NCBI GenBank assembly: GCA_016281675.1
Contig: JAEEJD010000079.1
Location: 1 to 40,941, forward strand
Direction: 5' to 3'
Length of the DNA stretch: 40,941 nt
Source of the DNA: Lachnospiraceae bacterium
GTDB taxonomy: Bacteria > Bacillota_A > Clostridia > Lachnospirales > Lachnospiraceae
In this document: positions 7,794 to 16,149 of the stretch, piece after piece
How the letters are laid out: each line of letters opens with the position of its first letter
How positions within the stretch are numbered: the first letter of the stretch is position 1
Translations under genes and position numbers: made by a program
Notes under the pieces: generated by a model
Databases searched by the model: none
What the model was told of the DNA's origin: nothing
What the model saw: the letters and a program-made list of their open reading frames with translations, nothing else

Positions 7794-10094
7794 TTATTCC
7801 ACGCCTTTTAATGCATCCACCATGTCGATCGTCCTTACTTTTCCCGAGAACATGAAATTTACGAAGACGGATACGGCAAAAGTACCGGCAATGGAAATGA
7901 TATAAGTGGATACCCCTATTATCGGATACATATCAAGCGTATCCGAAACCGTAGTGCAGATAACATACAGCATGAGCCATCCGATATACAGTCCGAAACC
8001 TATACCGATGACCGTCAGCCATATGTTCTGCTTCTGAAGGATATTCCTGATCTTGGAAGATTTGAAACCCAAAACTTTCAGTGTGGCAACTTCCCTCGTC
8101 TTTTCGACAAACGACAAAACTCCGAGATTATACAAAACGACAACTCCGAGAAGGACTGCCGCAACAACCATAATGTATACCATGGCGTTGAGCATCTCCA
8201 TCGTTTCGGCAAATGATTTTTTCATATCGGCTATGTTGAGTATCGAGGATACCTCATCATCATCTATGAGATTCGAGGGAACGCTCATATTGGTCAGTAT
8301 CGCGGTCGGTTTGAAAGTATACTCCATGTCTTCGAACACCGACCGGTACATCGTTATCCCCTGAATGGACGGGTCCCTGTATATCTGATCCACGCGTGAA
8401 TACTGCCATTTGTCATCGCCGACAAGATGCCACCTGACGTGATCCCCAATGCCGATCCCGAGGAGTCCTGCCATCTTGTTTGTAAGTGCGATACCGTTTT
8501 TGCTCAGCCTTTCCGGTTTAAGATCCCTGTCCTGTATATGAACGTAATTGCCTTTGTCGATGATGGTTGCGGAGCCGCTTTTCTTTGCCTTCGGCGTAAC
8601 AAATTCCACACTCGTCTCTTCGATCATCTGTCCGGCGTATTTCTCGCATAGGTCATACGCATATCCGTAACCGGCATCCGATGACAGCATGATCTTGTTC
8701 CTCGCGGTCATCAGTTCTCCGTACATCTTATCCATCAATCCGTTTATCGAGTCAAAGCACCCGAATCCGCAAACAAGCAGCATCGCGCATCCGACAACAC
8801 CCATTATTCCCATGAGGCTTCGAAGCTTGTTTCTAAGGACATCCCTTATATTCCACTGCGTGGAAAAATCGAGCAGCAGCCACAGTCTGCTCCTTTCAAG
8901 CGCAGAATGTCTTATCTTTTTCGGTGCCGGAGGCTTGAGTGTTACTGCCGGAGGATCTTTGAGTTCCTTGCGGCACGACAGGAAACTTACAAGTGTTGAT
9001 ATGGCAATCGCAGCTGTCGTTGCTATCACGTCTGTCGATGTGATCTTTCCGTGAAGGCCGGGAATAAGGTAACTTCCCTCAAACATCCCCAGTATCCACG
9101 GCGGCATCGTCATATACCCTATCCATGCTCCGGCAATACATCCGAGCGTACTTATCGCAAATCCGTACGAAACATAGTGGAGAGTGATGGCGCCTTTTGA
9201 GAATCCCAGTGCTTTCAGAGTTCCTATCTGAGTCCTCTGACTCGATGTGACTCTTGCCATCGTGGTCACTATACCGAGAAGTGCTATCGCAAGAAATACA
9301 GACGAAAACATTCCTCCCATGGCATTATGCTGTTTTACTTCGGCATCAAACGTCGCAAAGCTCAGGTTCTGATCTCTGTCGGTTACCGCTATATCATCTC
9401 TGTCAAACGCCTTTTCAAGCCTTTCCTTGATGCTGTGAATGTTTTCTTTATCGCTCCTGTCATCCGCAACATCAACGATAAGCTGATTGAATAATATGTT
9501 GGCCGGATCGGGATACATGGATGACGGCATGAATGCGAGTCCGCATTTCTTGTAATTCGGATACATCATATCAGCCTCGGACACATAATAAACATAGTCG
9601 GGGGCATCCACAATTCCCTTTACGATACCGTCGATCGTATTGCTGTCGATCTTTACCGAAAAAGTGTCGCCTACCTTAATGCCGTTTGTACGACAGAACC
9701 ACTCTTCCAGCCATATCCCTTCCTCTTCCGGATCAAACGGTTCTCCTTCATAGAGCATGAGTTTGTTGATACTGTTGGAGTCCATGAAATTGACATACAC
9801 GAAAGCATTGTCGTATTTTTCCGACGTGCCCGTAAGCATCAGTCGTTTTTCGACATCCTCGACTCCGGTAGTCTTCTTCGCCGTCCTTACATCATCATCG
9901 GAAAAACCCGCACCCGCTATCCATATATCACAAAGATTGTATTTCGTGTAATAAGAATCAGCAGCAGCAGCGGCCCCGGAGCTTTCGGCGTCTATGCCGA
10001 CAAAGACGAGCATGCCGAGAAGCGACATGAGAAAGATGGAAATGAACTGAGTTTTGTTTCGGAGCAGATCGCGCCGCATTTTACGGATAAGCAT
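7794..10094 (-). CDS. FtsX-type ABC transporter permease with two FtsX domains
   Basis: The 766-residue protein has eight predicted membrane segments arranged as two repeats of one plus three. TM1 lies near the N terminus (about 14-36) and is followed by a large extracytoplasmic region to about 255. Three TMs form the first FtsX domain (about 260-385). A second single TM (about 425-447), another soluble region and three C-terminal TMs form the second FtsX domain. This is the mechanotransmission architecture of MacB/LolC-like (type VII) exporters in the duplicated form common in Firmicutes. The ATG directly follows the ATPase stop codon (TAAATG), with a GAGGTG ribosome binding site inside the ATPase gene. 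With the ATPase and adaptor it would form an export or extrusion complex; the substrate is not evident. Confidence 0.9.
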   Translation of the reverse strand: MLIRKMRRDLLRNKTQFISIFLMSLLGMLVFVGIDAESSGAAAAADSYYTKYNLCDIWIAGAGFSDDDVRTAKKTTGVEDVEKRLMLTGTSEKYDNAFVYVNFMDSNSINKLMLYEGEPFDPEEEGIWLEEWFCRTNGIKVGDTFSVKIDSNTIDGIVKGIVDAPDYVYYVSEADMMYPNYKKCGLAFMPSSMYPDPANILFNQLIVDVADDRSDKENIHSIKERLEKAFDRDDIAVTDRDQNLSFATFDAEVKQHNAMGGMFSSVFLAIALLGIVTTMARVTSSQRTQIGTLKALGFSKGAITLHYVSYGFAISTLGCIAGAWIGYMTMPPWILGMFEGSYLIPGLHGKITSTDVIATTAAIAISTLVSFLSCRKELKDPPAVTLKPPAPKKIRHSALERSRLWLLLDFSTQWNIRDVLRNKLRSLMGIMGVVGCAMLLVCGFGCFDSINGLMDKMYGELMTARNKIMLSSDAGYGYAYDLCEKYAGQMIEETSVEFVTPKAKKSGSATIIDKGNYVHIQDRDLKPERLSKNGIALTNKMAGLLGIGIGDHVRWHLVGDDKWQYSRVDQIYRDPSIQGITMYRSVFEDMEYTFKPTAILTNMSVPSNLIDDDEVSSILNIADMKKSFAETMEMLNAMVYIMVVAAVLLGVVVLYNLGVLSFVEKTREVATLKVLGFKSSKIRNILQKQNIWLTVIGIGFGLYIGWLMLYVICTTVSDTLDMYPIIGVSTYIISIAGTFAVSVFVNFMFSGKVRTIDMVDALKGVE

Positions 10095-10859
10095 TTACCA
10101 GAACACCTCATTCGCATCTTTGGGGAAATCGTTATGAACAATGCTCTCGATACCGCCGTTTTTGACCCTGATCACTGTATCGGCTATATCCGCGAAGAAA
10201 CTGTTGTGTGTTACCATCACGACCGTCCTCTTCTTTTCGCGACTCATATCCTGAAGAAGTTTCAGCACTTCCTTTCCGGTTCCGGTATCAAGCGCGCCGG
10301 TCGGCTCATCGCACAGAAGCAGTCTGGGATTCTTTGCAACGGCGCGTGCGATCGATGTACGCTGTTGTTCTCCTCCCGACATCTGCGACGGGAACTGATG
10401 CAGATGATCCGCCAATCCGACAGCGGCAAGTGCCTCCTGCGGATCCGTGGTGTCATCCTTAATGTCCCTCATAAGAGCTACATTTTCGTATGCGGTAAGC
10501 GTTGGAATAAGATTGTAGAACTGAAAAACGACTCCGACATTTTCTGCTCTGTATTTTGTCAGCTGATTGTCGGTAAACGTTGTAAGATCTTCTCCGTCAA
10601 ACCAAATATGTCCGCTCGAGGCGCTGTCCATCCCGCCGAGAAGATTAAGGAGCGTACTCTTTCCGGCTCCGGACGGTCCGAGGATGACTACCATCTCGCC
10701 TTCGTTTATTGTAAGGCTTGCATCCTTCAAAGCATAGAACTCATGGTCTCCCTGGGAATAGACTTTGCAGACATCCTTAAACTCGATAAGAGTCCGGGAC
10801 TCCTTCTCCAGGTCGATTATATCCAGTTTTTCTTTCCGGTTCTTTTTTCGAAACAGCAT
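10095..10859 (-). CDS. ABC transporter ATP-binding protein (MacB/LolD-like)
   Basis: The protein has 254 residues from the preferred ATG. In numbering from an alternative GTG two codons upstream, it shows Walker A GPSGAGKS (63-70), a Q-loop (FQFYNL), signature SGGEQQR (163-169), Walker B LLLCDEP (182-188) and an H-loop (VTHN). It has the N-terminal and D-loop features of the MacB/LolD subfamily, which powers FtsX-type permeases. The ATG at 10859 has GGAG at correct spacing. The upstream GTG at 10865 overlaps the adaptor stop codon and has no spaced ribosome binding site, so I chose the ATG. A charged N-terminal extension of about 20 residues precedes the usual domain start. It sits between the adaptor and permease genes. 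Confidence 0.92.
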   Translation of the reverse strand: MLFRKKNRKEKLDIIDLEKESRTLIEFKDVCKVYSQGDHEFYALKDASLTINEGEMVVILGPSGAGKSTLLNLLGGMDSASSGHIWFDGEDLTTFTDNQLTKYRAENVGVVFQFYNLIPTLTAYENVALMRDIKDDTTDPQEALAAVGLADHLHQFPSQMSGGEQQRTSIARAVAKNPRLLLCDEPTGALDTGTGKEVLKLLQDMSREKKRTVVMVTHNSFFADIADTVIRVKNGGIESIVHNDFPKDANEVFW

Positions 10860-10861
10860 AT

Positions 10862-12313
10862 TCACTCCGGTCTGCTCATTGCTTTTTCACCGATACTGTC
10901 ATCGGTAATTGCATCGGTTATGACAATGCTTCCTTCACGAAGCCCGTTTACGACCTCAACGCTCTCCTCCGATCTGACACCGGTCGTGATGTACTGTTTC
11001 TTCACAACCCCGTCCTCGATCAGATAACAATAATCACCGTAATCGTCCGTATAACATCCCTCCGACGATATTGTGAGCACTTTGTCCTTTTCATCGGTGA
11101 AAATCACAACATCCGCCTCAAGTCCGAGATATACACGATCGTCCGGCTCGTCGAACTTCACATAGACCGTCACCTTTGCCTTATCCGATTTGCCGGTCTC
11201 GGCAATCCTCAGTATCCTCGTTACGCTTCCGGAATACGTGTTTCCAGCAATGCTGATCTGAGCTCTCTGCCCCGGTTCGATCTTTCCGATATCGTACTTG
11301 GATATTCCGACATTGACCTTTATGTTTTTGCTGTCCTCAACGGTAAAAAGCGGAGTCCCCTTAGCCACAACGGTTCCGGGTTTGATAAAGCTCTCGGTAA
11401 CGATACCGTCATAATCTATCGTTACTCCCGAATCCGCTTTTCGCAGGTTATCCTCGGCCGTTACAACGGAGAGCTCCGACAGATCATAGGAGTTACGGAG
11501 CTGTTCTTTCTGATATTTGTTGAGTATCTGATTTTCATATGTATTCTTAAGTGTGGAAGTCTCCGTCCAGTTTCTCATGATGTCCGACATCCAGTTCCCG
11601 TTAAGGACAGTCTCGGCATACTCTTCCGGTGAAAGGTTTGTGGGCGGAAGTGCCGCGAGGTCGTAATTGAGATCACCTATCTTCTTGTTCAGTTTCTCAA
11701 TATCTTCCATTAGTTCATCCGCCGTATCGATATCGAATTCGGCCTGTGCTTTCTGAAGCTCGAGTGTCTTCGTATTAACCTCCGCCGTCTTCTCCGCGAT
11801 CTGTTTATTAAGGCCCTGGGCTATACAGTTTACATCCCAGTTTTCCTGATACTGGCCCTGATTTATGTAATCGTTTGCCTGGCGGAACAGCGCGTATGTG
11901 TTTCTGTATACTTCAATATCCGATGATGCCTTGTTGAACTTCGCCTGATTGTTGTTGCTCGCCTGCACCTGTCCGTTCATCGTGTTCTCGGCCGACTTGG
12001 CGGACAGCTGCGCCTGGCTGAGAGCCGTCAGCAGATCCTCGACATCGTAGGTCACAACATTCTGGCCTTTTGTTACCGTATCTCCGACTTTGAGTTCATA
12101 ATAACTGACGGGAGCCGTAATGGCCGCGCAATATGTCTTGCTCTCCTCGCCATGTACTTCTCCCGTCGCCTCAACTTCTTCCGATACGCTCATATACCTT
12201 GCGGTATCCGTGCTGTATGCCGTTGTGCCTCCCATGAATGCGGTCATCAGTATTCCGCCTCCGGCAAGGCCCGCAATTATCCCGCCTCCGATATATAACT
12301 TCTTTGTTCTCAT
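10862..12313 (-). CDS. Membrane-fusion / periplasmic-adaptor-like subunit (HlyD/MacA family)
   Basis: The 483-residue protein has a single N-terminal TM anchor (about 8-30) with the rest outside the membrane. It shows a biotinyl-lipoyl half-motif around 70-90 (GDTVTKGQNVVTYD) and a long alpha-helical coiled-coil hairpin (about 100-300, with Glu/Lys-rich leucine repeats near 165-215). A second lipoyl half follows (YDGIVTESFIKPGTVVAKG), then beta-barrel segments (VNVGISKYDIG) to the C terminus. In Gram-positive bacteria such adaptors pair with FtsX-type permeases and need no outer-membrane channel. The start is an ATG after AGAGGG. It is the first gene of the operon and is preceded by a strong promoter and a palindrome that may be an operator. 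Confidence 0.9.
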   Translation of the reverse strand: MRTKKLYIGGGIIAGLAGGGILMTAFMGGTTAYSTDTARYMSVSEEVEATGEVHGEESKTYCAAITAPVSYYELKVGDTVTKGQNVVTYDVEDLLTALSQAQLSAKSAENTMNGQVQASNNNQAKFNKASSDIEVYRNTYALFRQANDYINQGQYQENWDVNCIAQGLNKQIAEKTAEVNTKTLELQKAQAEFDIDTADELMEDIEKLNKKIGDLNYDLAALPPTNLSPEEYAETVLNGNWMSDIMRNWTETSTLKNTYENQILNKYQKEQLRNSYDLSELSVVTAEDNLRKADSGVTIDYDGIVTESFIKPGTVVAKGTPLFTVEDSKNIKVNVGISKYDIGKIEPGQRAQISIAGNTYSGSVTRILRIAETGKSDKAKVTVYVKFDEPDDRVYLGLEADVVIFTDEKDKVLTISSEGCYTDDYGDYCYLIEDGVVKKQYITTGVRSEESVEVVNGLREGSIVITDAITDDSIGEKAMSRPE

Positions 12314-12336
12314 CTTTGTTCCCTCTTGTATTCATT

Positions 12337-12352
12337 GTTAGTGTATGCTAAC
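12337..12352. promoter_or_regulatory. Palindromic operator candidate GTTAG-N6-CTAAC
   Basis: A perfect inverted repeat with 5-bp arms GTTAG and CTAAC and a 6-nt centre (TGTATG on the plus strand). It begins directly downstream of the predicted +1 of the efflux operon promoter, a classic repressor position. It is also about 45 bp upstream of the feoAB -10 element. The half-sites recall the TTAG/CTAA parts of DtxR-family iron regulator boxes, but the spacing differs, and a TetR- or MarR-type repressor is possible too. No regulator gene is adjacent. Confidence 0.5.
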
Positions 12353-12360
12353 CGAATGCT

Positions 12361-12389
12361 ATTTTATTTCAAAGAATGATCTTTGTCAA
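12361..12389 (-). promoter_or_regulatory. Sigma-A type promoter of the adaptor-ABC operon
   Basis: On the minus strand, TTGACA (12389-12384) and TAAAAT (12366-12361) are separated by exactly 17 nt. The predicted start site is about 12354, giving a leader of roughly 40 nt before the ATG at 12313. This is the best promoter match in the window. Confidence 0.8.
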
Positions 12390-12397
12390 GACATATG

Positions 12398-12406
12398 TGC
12401 TATAAT
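12398..12406 (+). promoter_or_regulatory. Extended -10 promoter of feoAB
   Basis: TGC-TATAAT on the plus strand is an extended -10 element. A TTGTCA upstream is only 12 nt away and so unlikely to act as its -35. Predicted transcription would start near 12413, about 20 nt before the ATG, leaving room for the GGAGGC ribosome binding site at 12423-12428. The element lies within about 10 bp of the -35 of the divergent efflux promoter, so the two promoters may compete. Confidence 0.6.
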
Positions 12407-12434
12407 GACCGTAAATCATTCCGGAGGCACTAAA

Positions 12435-14783
12435 ATGACGCTTGATGAACTAAGGATCGGACAAAGCGGCCTGATTACCGTGGTTAAAGGTGAGGGAGCT
12501 CTCAGGCAGCACTTCCTGGATATGGGCCTGATCCCCGGAGCCGAAGTGACTTTTATAAAGACCGCACCGCTCGGAGACCCGATGGAGTTTGTAATTCACG
12601 GTTACAGCCTTACACTGCGCAAAGCGGAGGCGTCTCAGATCGATGTCGATCCTTCGGAGTCTTCTCTTGGCTCAGAAAACGAAAAAACAGACAAACGCAA
12701 AAAAGAAACCGAGCACCCGGGTCTCGGCGAAGGCGGACGTTATCACGGCAAGGGCGACGGTGAGCCTCTCCCCGACGACACCGTATTGACCTTTGCTCTT
12801 GTCGGAAACCAGAACTGCGGCAAAACCACTCTCTTTAACCAGCTCACGGGGTCGAACCAGCACGTCGGCAATTTCCCCGGAGTTACCGTCGAGCGAAAAG
12901 ACGGTGTAATAAGGGGACACTCAAATACAAGAGTCACTGATCTTCCCGGCATCTACTCGATGTCACCATACACGAGTGAAGAGATCGTTTCGAGAAACTT
13001 CGTTCTCAACAACAAACCCAACGCGATCATAAACATCATAGATGCGACCAACATAGAGCGTAATCTGTATCTGACAATGCAGCTTCTTGAGATGGGCATG
13101 CCTATGGTTGTCGCCCTCAATATGATGGATGAGATCAGGAATAACCACGGACATATCGACGTGAACCTGATGGAGGAGATGCTCGGCGTTCCCGTTATTC
13201 CGATATCCGCTTCCAAAAACGAAGGTGTTGACGAACTTATCAGGCACTGTATTCATATCGCACATTTCCAGGAACGTCCCCCGAAACAGGACTTCTGTGA
13301 TGAGAATGATCACGGTGGTGCCGTTCACAGATGCATCCATGCGGTCATCCACCTTATAGAGGATCATGCGAAAAGAGCCGGCATTCCCGTCAGGTTTGCG
13401 GCGTCAAAAGTCATAGAGAATGACCACCTTGTTCTTGAACAGCTTGATCTTGATTCGAACGAAAAAGAGATGCTGGAGCATATTACTTCGCAGATGGAGA
13501 CCGAACGCGGTCTTGACAGAAGCGCCGCCATCGCCGACATGCGATATGCGTACATAAACAGGATCTGTAAACAGGCCGTATCAAAACCCCGTGAGACTAT
13601 TGAACATATGAGATCGGCCAGGATCGACCGTGTACTTACCGGAAGATTTTCGGCCATTCCGATGTTCATACTCATAATGGGGGCCGTATTCTTCCTGACA
13701 TTCAACGTTATCGGAAAGATCCTTCAGGATATTCTGGATGCCGGAGTTGAAGCACTCTCTGTAAGGACAGATGCTCTTCTGTCGACTCTTTCCGTTAACC
13801 CGACGATCCATAGTCTTATCATCGACGGTATATTTACCGGTGTCGGATCCGTGATCAGCTTTCTTCCGGTTATCGTGACACTCTTTTTCTTCCTGTCCCT
13901 TCTCGAGGACAGCGGTTATATAGCCAGGGTTGCTTTCTTTATGGACAAGATCCTCCGAAAGATCGGTCTGTCCGGTCGGAGTATCGTTCCGCTTCTTATC
14001 GGATTCGGATGTTCGGTTCCCGCCGTAATGTCTACACGCACTCTTCCGAGTGATCGCGACCGTAAGATGACTATACTTCTGACTCCTTTTATGAGCTGCA
14101 GCGCAAAGGTCCCGATCTTCGCTTTCTTTATAAACGCGTTCTTCAAAGGCAGAGGCGGCCTTATTATGCTCGGTCTTTACCTTCTGAGCATCCTGATCGG
14201 AATAATCGTTGCGCTGTTTTACGGCAACACTATATTCCGGGGGGACGCGGTCCCGTTTGTCATGGAACTGCCCAACTACAGACTTCCCGGTATCAAAAAC
14301 ACGGGCCAGCTCCTGTGGGAAAAAGCAAAGGACTTTCTGTCCAGAGCTTTTACCATCATTCTGCTGGCCTCGATAATCATATGGTTCTTAAAGAGTTTTG
14401 ATATGCATCTGAATCTCGTATCCGATTCGGAAGCAAGTATTCTCGCAAGTATCGCCGGTTTCATGGCGCCCGCACTTGCCCCTGTCGGGCTCGGCGACTG
14501 GCGGATCTGTACCGCGCTCATCGGCGGTTTTATGGCAAAAGAAAGTGTTGTCTCAACACTTCAGGTTCTGTTCGGAAGCAGCGCGCCCGTAACATCGATC
14601 ATGAGCACGGGATCGGCTCTGTGTCTTCTTGTGTTCAGTCTCCTGTATACACCTTGCGTTGCCGCTGTCGCAACGATACGCCGCGAAATGGGGCGAAGAT
14701 GGGCGATCGGCGTAGTGATATGGCAATGCATGATCGCGTGGGCAGCCGCATTTATCGTTCACCGGATAACGCTGCTCTTTTGA
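12435..14783 (+). CDS. feoB: Ferrous iron transporter, FeoA-FeoB fusion
   Basis: The protein has 782 residues. Residues 1-75 form a FeoA SH3-like domain (TLDELRIGQSG, FLDMGLIPGAEV). A charged hydrophilic linker (about 78-115) follows, then the FeoB G domain with G1 GNQNCGKTT (about 123-131), the VGNFPGVTVE switch I region, G3 DLPG and G4 NMMD. From about 400 on is the membrane core with two Gate-like repeats (including SVPAVMSTRTLPSDRDRK and ALIGGFMAKESVVSTL). It imports Fe2+ in a GTP-dependent manner. The frame is open upstream to 12345, but the ATG at 12435 has a GGAGGC site at proper spacing and lies after the promoter, so I chose it. It is the only complete plus-strand gene, and it ends 2 nt from a convergent small gene. 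No feoC is seen. Confidence 0.96.
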   Translation: MTLDELRIGQSGLITVVKGEGALRQHFLDMGLIPGAEVTFIKTAPLGDPMEFVIHGYSLTLRKAEASQIDVDPSESSLGSENEKTDKRKKETEHPGLGEGGRYHGKGDGEPLPDDTVLTFALVGNQNCGKTTLFNQLTGSNQHVGNFPGVTVERKDGVIRGHSNTRVTDLPGIYSMSPYTSEEIVSRNFVLNNKPNAIINIIDATNIERNLYLTMQLLEMGMPMVVALNMMDEIRNNHGHIDVNLMEEMLGVPVIPISASKNEGVDELIRHCIHIAHFQERPPKQDFCDENDHGGAVHRCIHAVIHLIEDHAKRAGIPVRFAASKVIENDHLVLEQLDLDSNEKEMLEHITSQMETERGLDRSAAIADMRYAYINRICKQAVSKPRETIEHMRSARIDRVLTGRFSAIPMFILIMGAVFFLTFNVIGKILQDILDAGVEALSVRTDALLSTLSVNPTIHSLIIDGIFTGVGSVISFLPVIVTLFFFLSLLEDSGYIARVAFFMDKILRKIGLSGRSIVPLLIGFGCSVPAVMSTRTLPSDRDRKMTILLTPFMSCSAKVPIFAFFINAFFKGRGGLIMLGLYLLSILIGIIVALFYGNTIFRGDAVPFVMELPNYRLPGIKNTGQLLWEKAKDFLSRAFTIILLASIIIWFLKSFDMHLNLVSDSEASILASIAGFMAPALAPVGLGDWRICTALIGGFMAKESVVSTLQVLFGSSAPVTSIMSTGSALCLLVFSLLYTPCVAAVATIRREMGRRWAIGVVIWQCMIAWAAAFIVHRITLLF

Positions 14784-14785
14784 GA

Positions 14786-15016
14786 CTACATCATATCTTT
14801 TAACGACGTGAACAGATCTATATCCGACTGCTGAACCTGCATGTTGGTCGTGACGCTCTCTTCCCCGGGACGTGTTACCGTTATCTCTATTATCGTTCCT
14901 TCCGACATCCCGGTCTTAAGAAAATGACTGATAAAGCTTGCAAACTTAGGGTGTGCGTTTCTGAAAGTATTGATCGCTCCGACAAGTTTGATCGCATTCT
15001 GAGGGTTCATGTTCAT
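14786..15016 (-). CDS. Small hypothetical protein (76 aa)
   Basis: I do not recognise this family. It has 76 residues, is soluble and has no signal peptide or TM segment. An N-terminal amphipathic helix (NAIKLVGAINTFRNAHPKF) is followed by a beta-rich stretch (GTIIEITVTRPG) and a helical C terminus ending LFTSLKDMM. The ATG is 6 nt after the aminotransferase stop, with an AGGTGA ribosome binding site overlapping that stop (TGA), which supports it as the last gene of the long operon. Its stop codon lies 2 nt from the convergent feoAB stop. The composition resembles small cytosolic housekeeping proteins of Clostridia, but no function can be assigned. Confidence 0.7.
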   Translation of the reverse strand: MNMNPQNAIKLVGAINTFRNAHPKFASFISHFLKTGMSEGTIIEITVTRPGEESVTTNMQVQQSDIDLFTSLKDMM

Positions 15017-15022
15017 GTTCCG

Positions 15023-16120
15023 TCACCTGTAACTGTTAACAGCATTTATAACCTGTGTGATCTCATCCTCTTCCATAAATTCCATCATCGGAAGCGTTAC
15101 GATATGCGCACACAGTTCTTCGGTAACAGGGAAATCCCCTTCCTTGTAACCGAACTCTTCCATCATGCACGGCTGCAAAAATGGCGGCGTGCGCCACGAG
15201 ATATCGGTCGCAACATCCTGTGACTTTAAGTATTCCCTGAATCCGTCCTGATCATCGACCTTTATGATGAACTGGTACCACGTATGCTCACAGCCGTCGG
15301 CAATAAGCGGCAGCGTAACTTTCGGATTGTTTATCTCCGTAAGATATCTGTTTGCAATGTGCTGTCTGTTGCCGATAAGTTCTTTAATGTGAGATAACCT
15401 TACACGCAAAAGTCCCGCCTGAAGCTCATCAAGTCGCATATTGTATCCGATCTCGATATTGTGATATCTCCTGTCGCTTCCGTAGTTGCGAAGGACCTTC
15501 ACGCGGTCAATGATGCTCTTGTCCTTTGACACAACGGCTCCGCCGTCACCGAATGCTCCGAGGTTCTTGGTCGGATAAAAACTGAAGAAGGAACACTTTC
15601 CGAACAATCCCGTATTGACGCCCTTATAAGGTGCGAAATGCGACTGCGCGCAATCCTCGAACAGTTCCAGCGAATGTTTTTTGCACACGTCAAGTATCGC
15701 ATCCATTCGCGTCGCCTGCCCGTACAGATGTGTCACAAGGACTGCTTTTGTCTTGGGTGTTATCGCCTTTTCTATCCTTGCCGCATCAAGCTGGTAATAC
15801 TCATCGGGTTCGACAAACACCGGGGTTGCACCGCACTGCAGTACACCTATCATCGTTGCGATATATCCGTTTGCCTGAACTATGATCTCATCGCCTTCAC
15901 CTATCCCCGAAGCTTCAAGGCCGAGCCATATCGCATCAAGCCCGTTATCTACTCCGGCGCAATAACAATCTTCACCAAGCGCCTTCGAGAATTCCTCCTC
16001 AAAACCGGATACCTCGGGTCCGAGAATGTAATATCCGCTCCTAAGCACCTCCAAAGCCTTGTCTTCGTATTCTTTCCGGTACAGTCTGAAACCTCTTGCA
16101 AGTTCATTTATGGGTATCAT
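15023..16120 (-). CDS. DegT/DnrJ/EryC1/StrS-family PLP aminotransferase (sugar aminotransferase type)
   Basis: The 365-residue protein is the standard length for fold-type I sugar aminotransferases. K185 in FYPTKNLGAFGDGG is the PLP Schiff-base lysine; D156 and Q159 in FEDCAQS hold the cofactor ring. The QANGYIATMIG segment and SHFAPYKG loop resemble the FdtB/QdtB group, which makes 3-amino-3,6-dideoxyhexoses from dTDP-3-keto sugars. No nucleotidylyltransferase, dehydratase or ketoisomerase is in the window, so a nucleotide-sugar substrate would have to be made elsewhere. Alternatively it acts on a keto product of the aldolase/ThDP pair in the same operon (inference). The start is an ATG with a GGAGA site, 29 nt after the GT-C gene. 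Confidence 0.9.
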   Translation of the reverse strand: MIPINELARGFRLYRKEYEDKALEVLRSGYYILGPEVSGFEEEFSKALGEDCYCAGVDNGLDAIWLGLEASGIGEGDEIIVQANGYIATMIGVLQCGATPVFVEPDEYYQLDAARIEKAITPKTKAVLVTHLYGQATRMDAILDVCKKHSLELFEDCAQSHFAPYKGVNTGLFGKCSFFSFYPTKNLGAFGDGGAVVSKDKSIIDRVKVLRNYGSDRRYHNIEIGYNMRLDELQAGLLRVRLSHIKELIGNRQHIANRYLTEINNPKVTLPLIADGCEHTWYQFIIKVDDQDGFREYLKSQDVATDISWRTPPFLQPCMMEEFGYKEGDFPVTEELCAHIVTLPMMEFMEEDEITQVINAVNSYR

Positions 16121-16149
16121 ATGTATCTCCTTTCAAAGCATCGATCGTT

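Noticed and set aside
10134..11027. 297-codon open frame on the plus strand opposite the ABC ATPase
   Set aside because: It is a shadow of the ATPase gene, with no family motifs and low-hydrophobicity mixed composition; the minus strand has Walker A, Walker B and signature motifs.
12383..12406. TTGTCA paired with TATAAT as a -35/-10 promoter for feoAB
   Set aside because: The spacing is only 12 nt, too short for sigma-A. The extended -10 TGn motif is a better explanation, and the TTGTCA overlaps the -35 of the opposite promoter.
12345..12434. Longer N terminus for FeoAB starting at 12345
   Set aside because: This segment contains the palindrome, both promoters and the ribosome binding site. 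The resulting 30 residues do not belong to FeoA, which begins exactly at the ATG at 12435.
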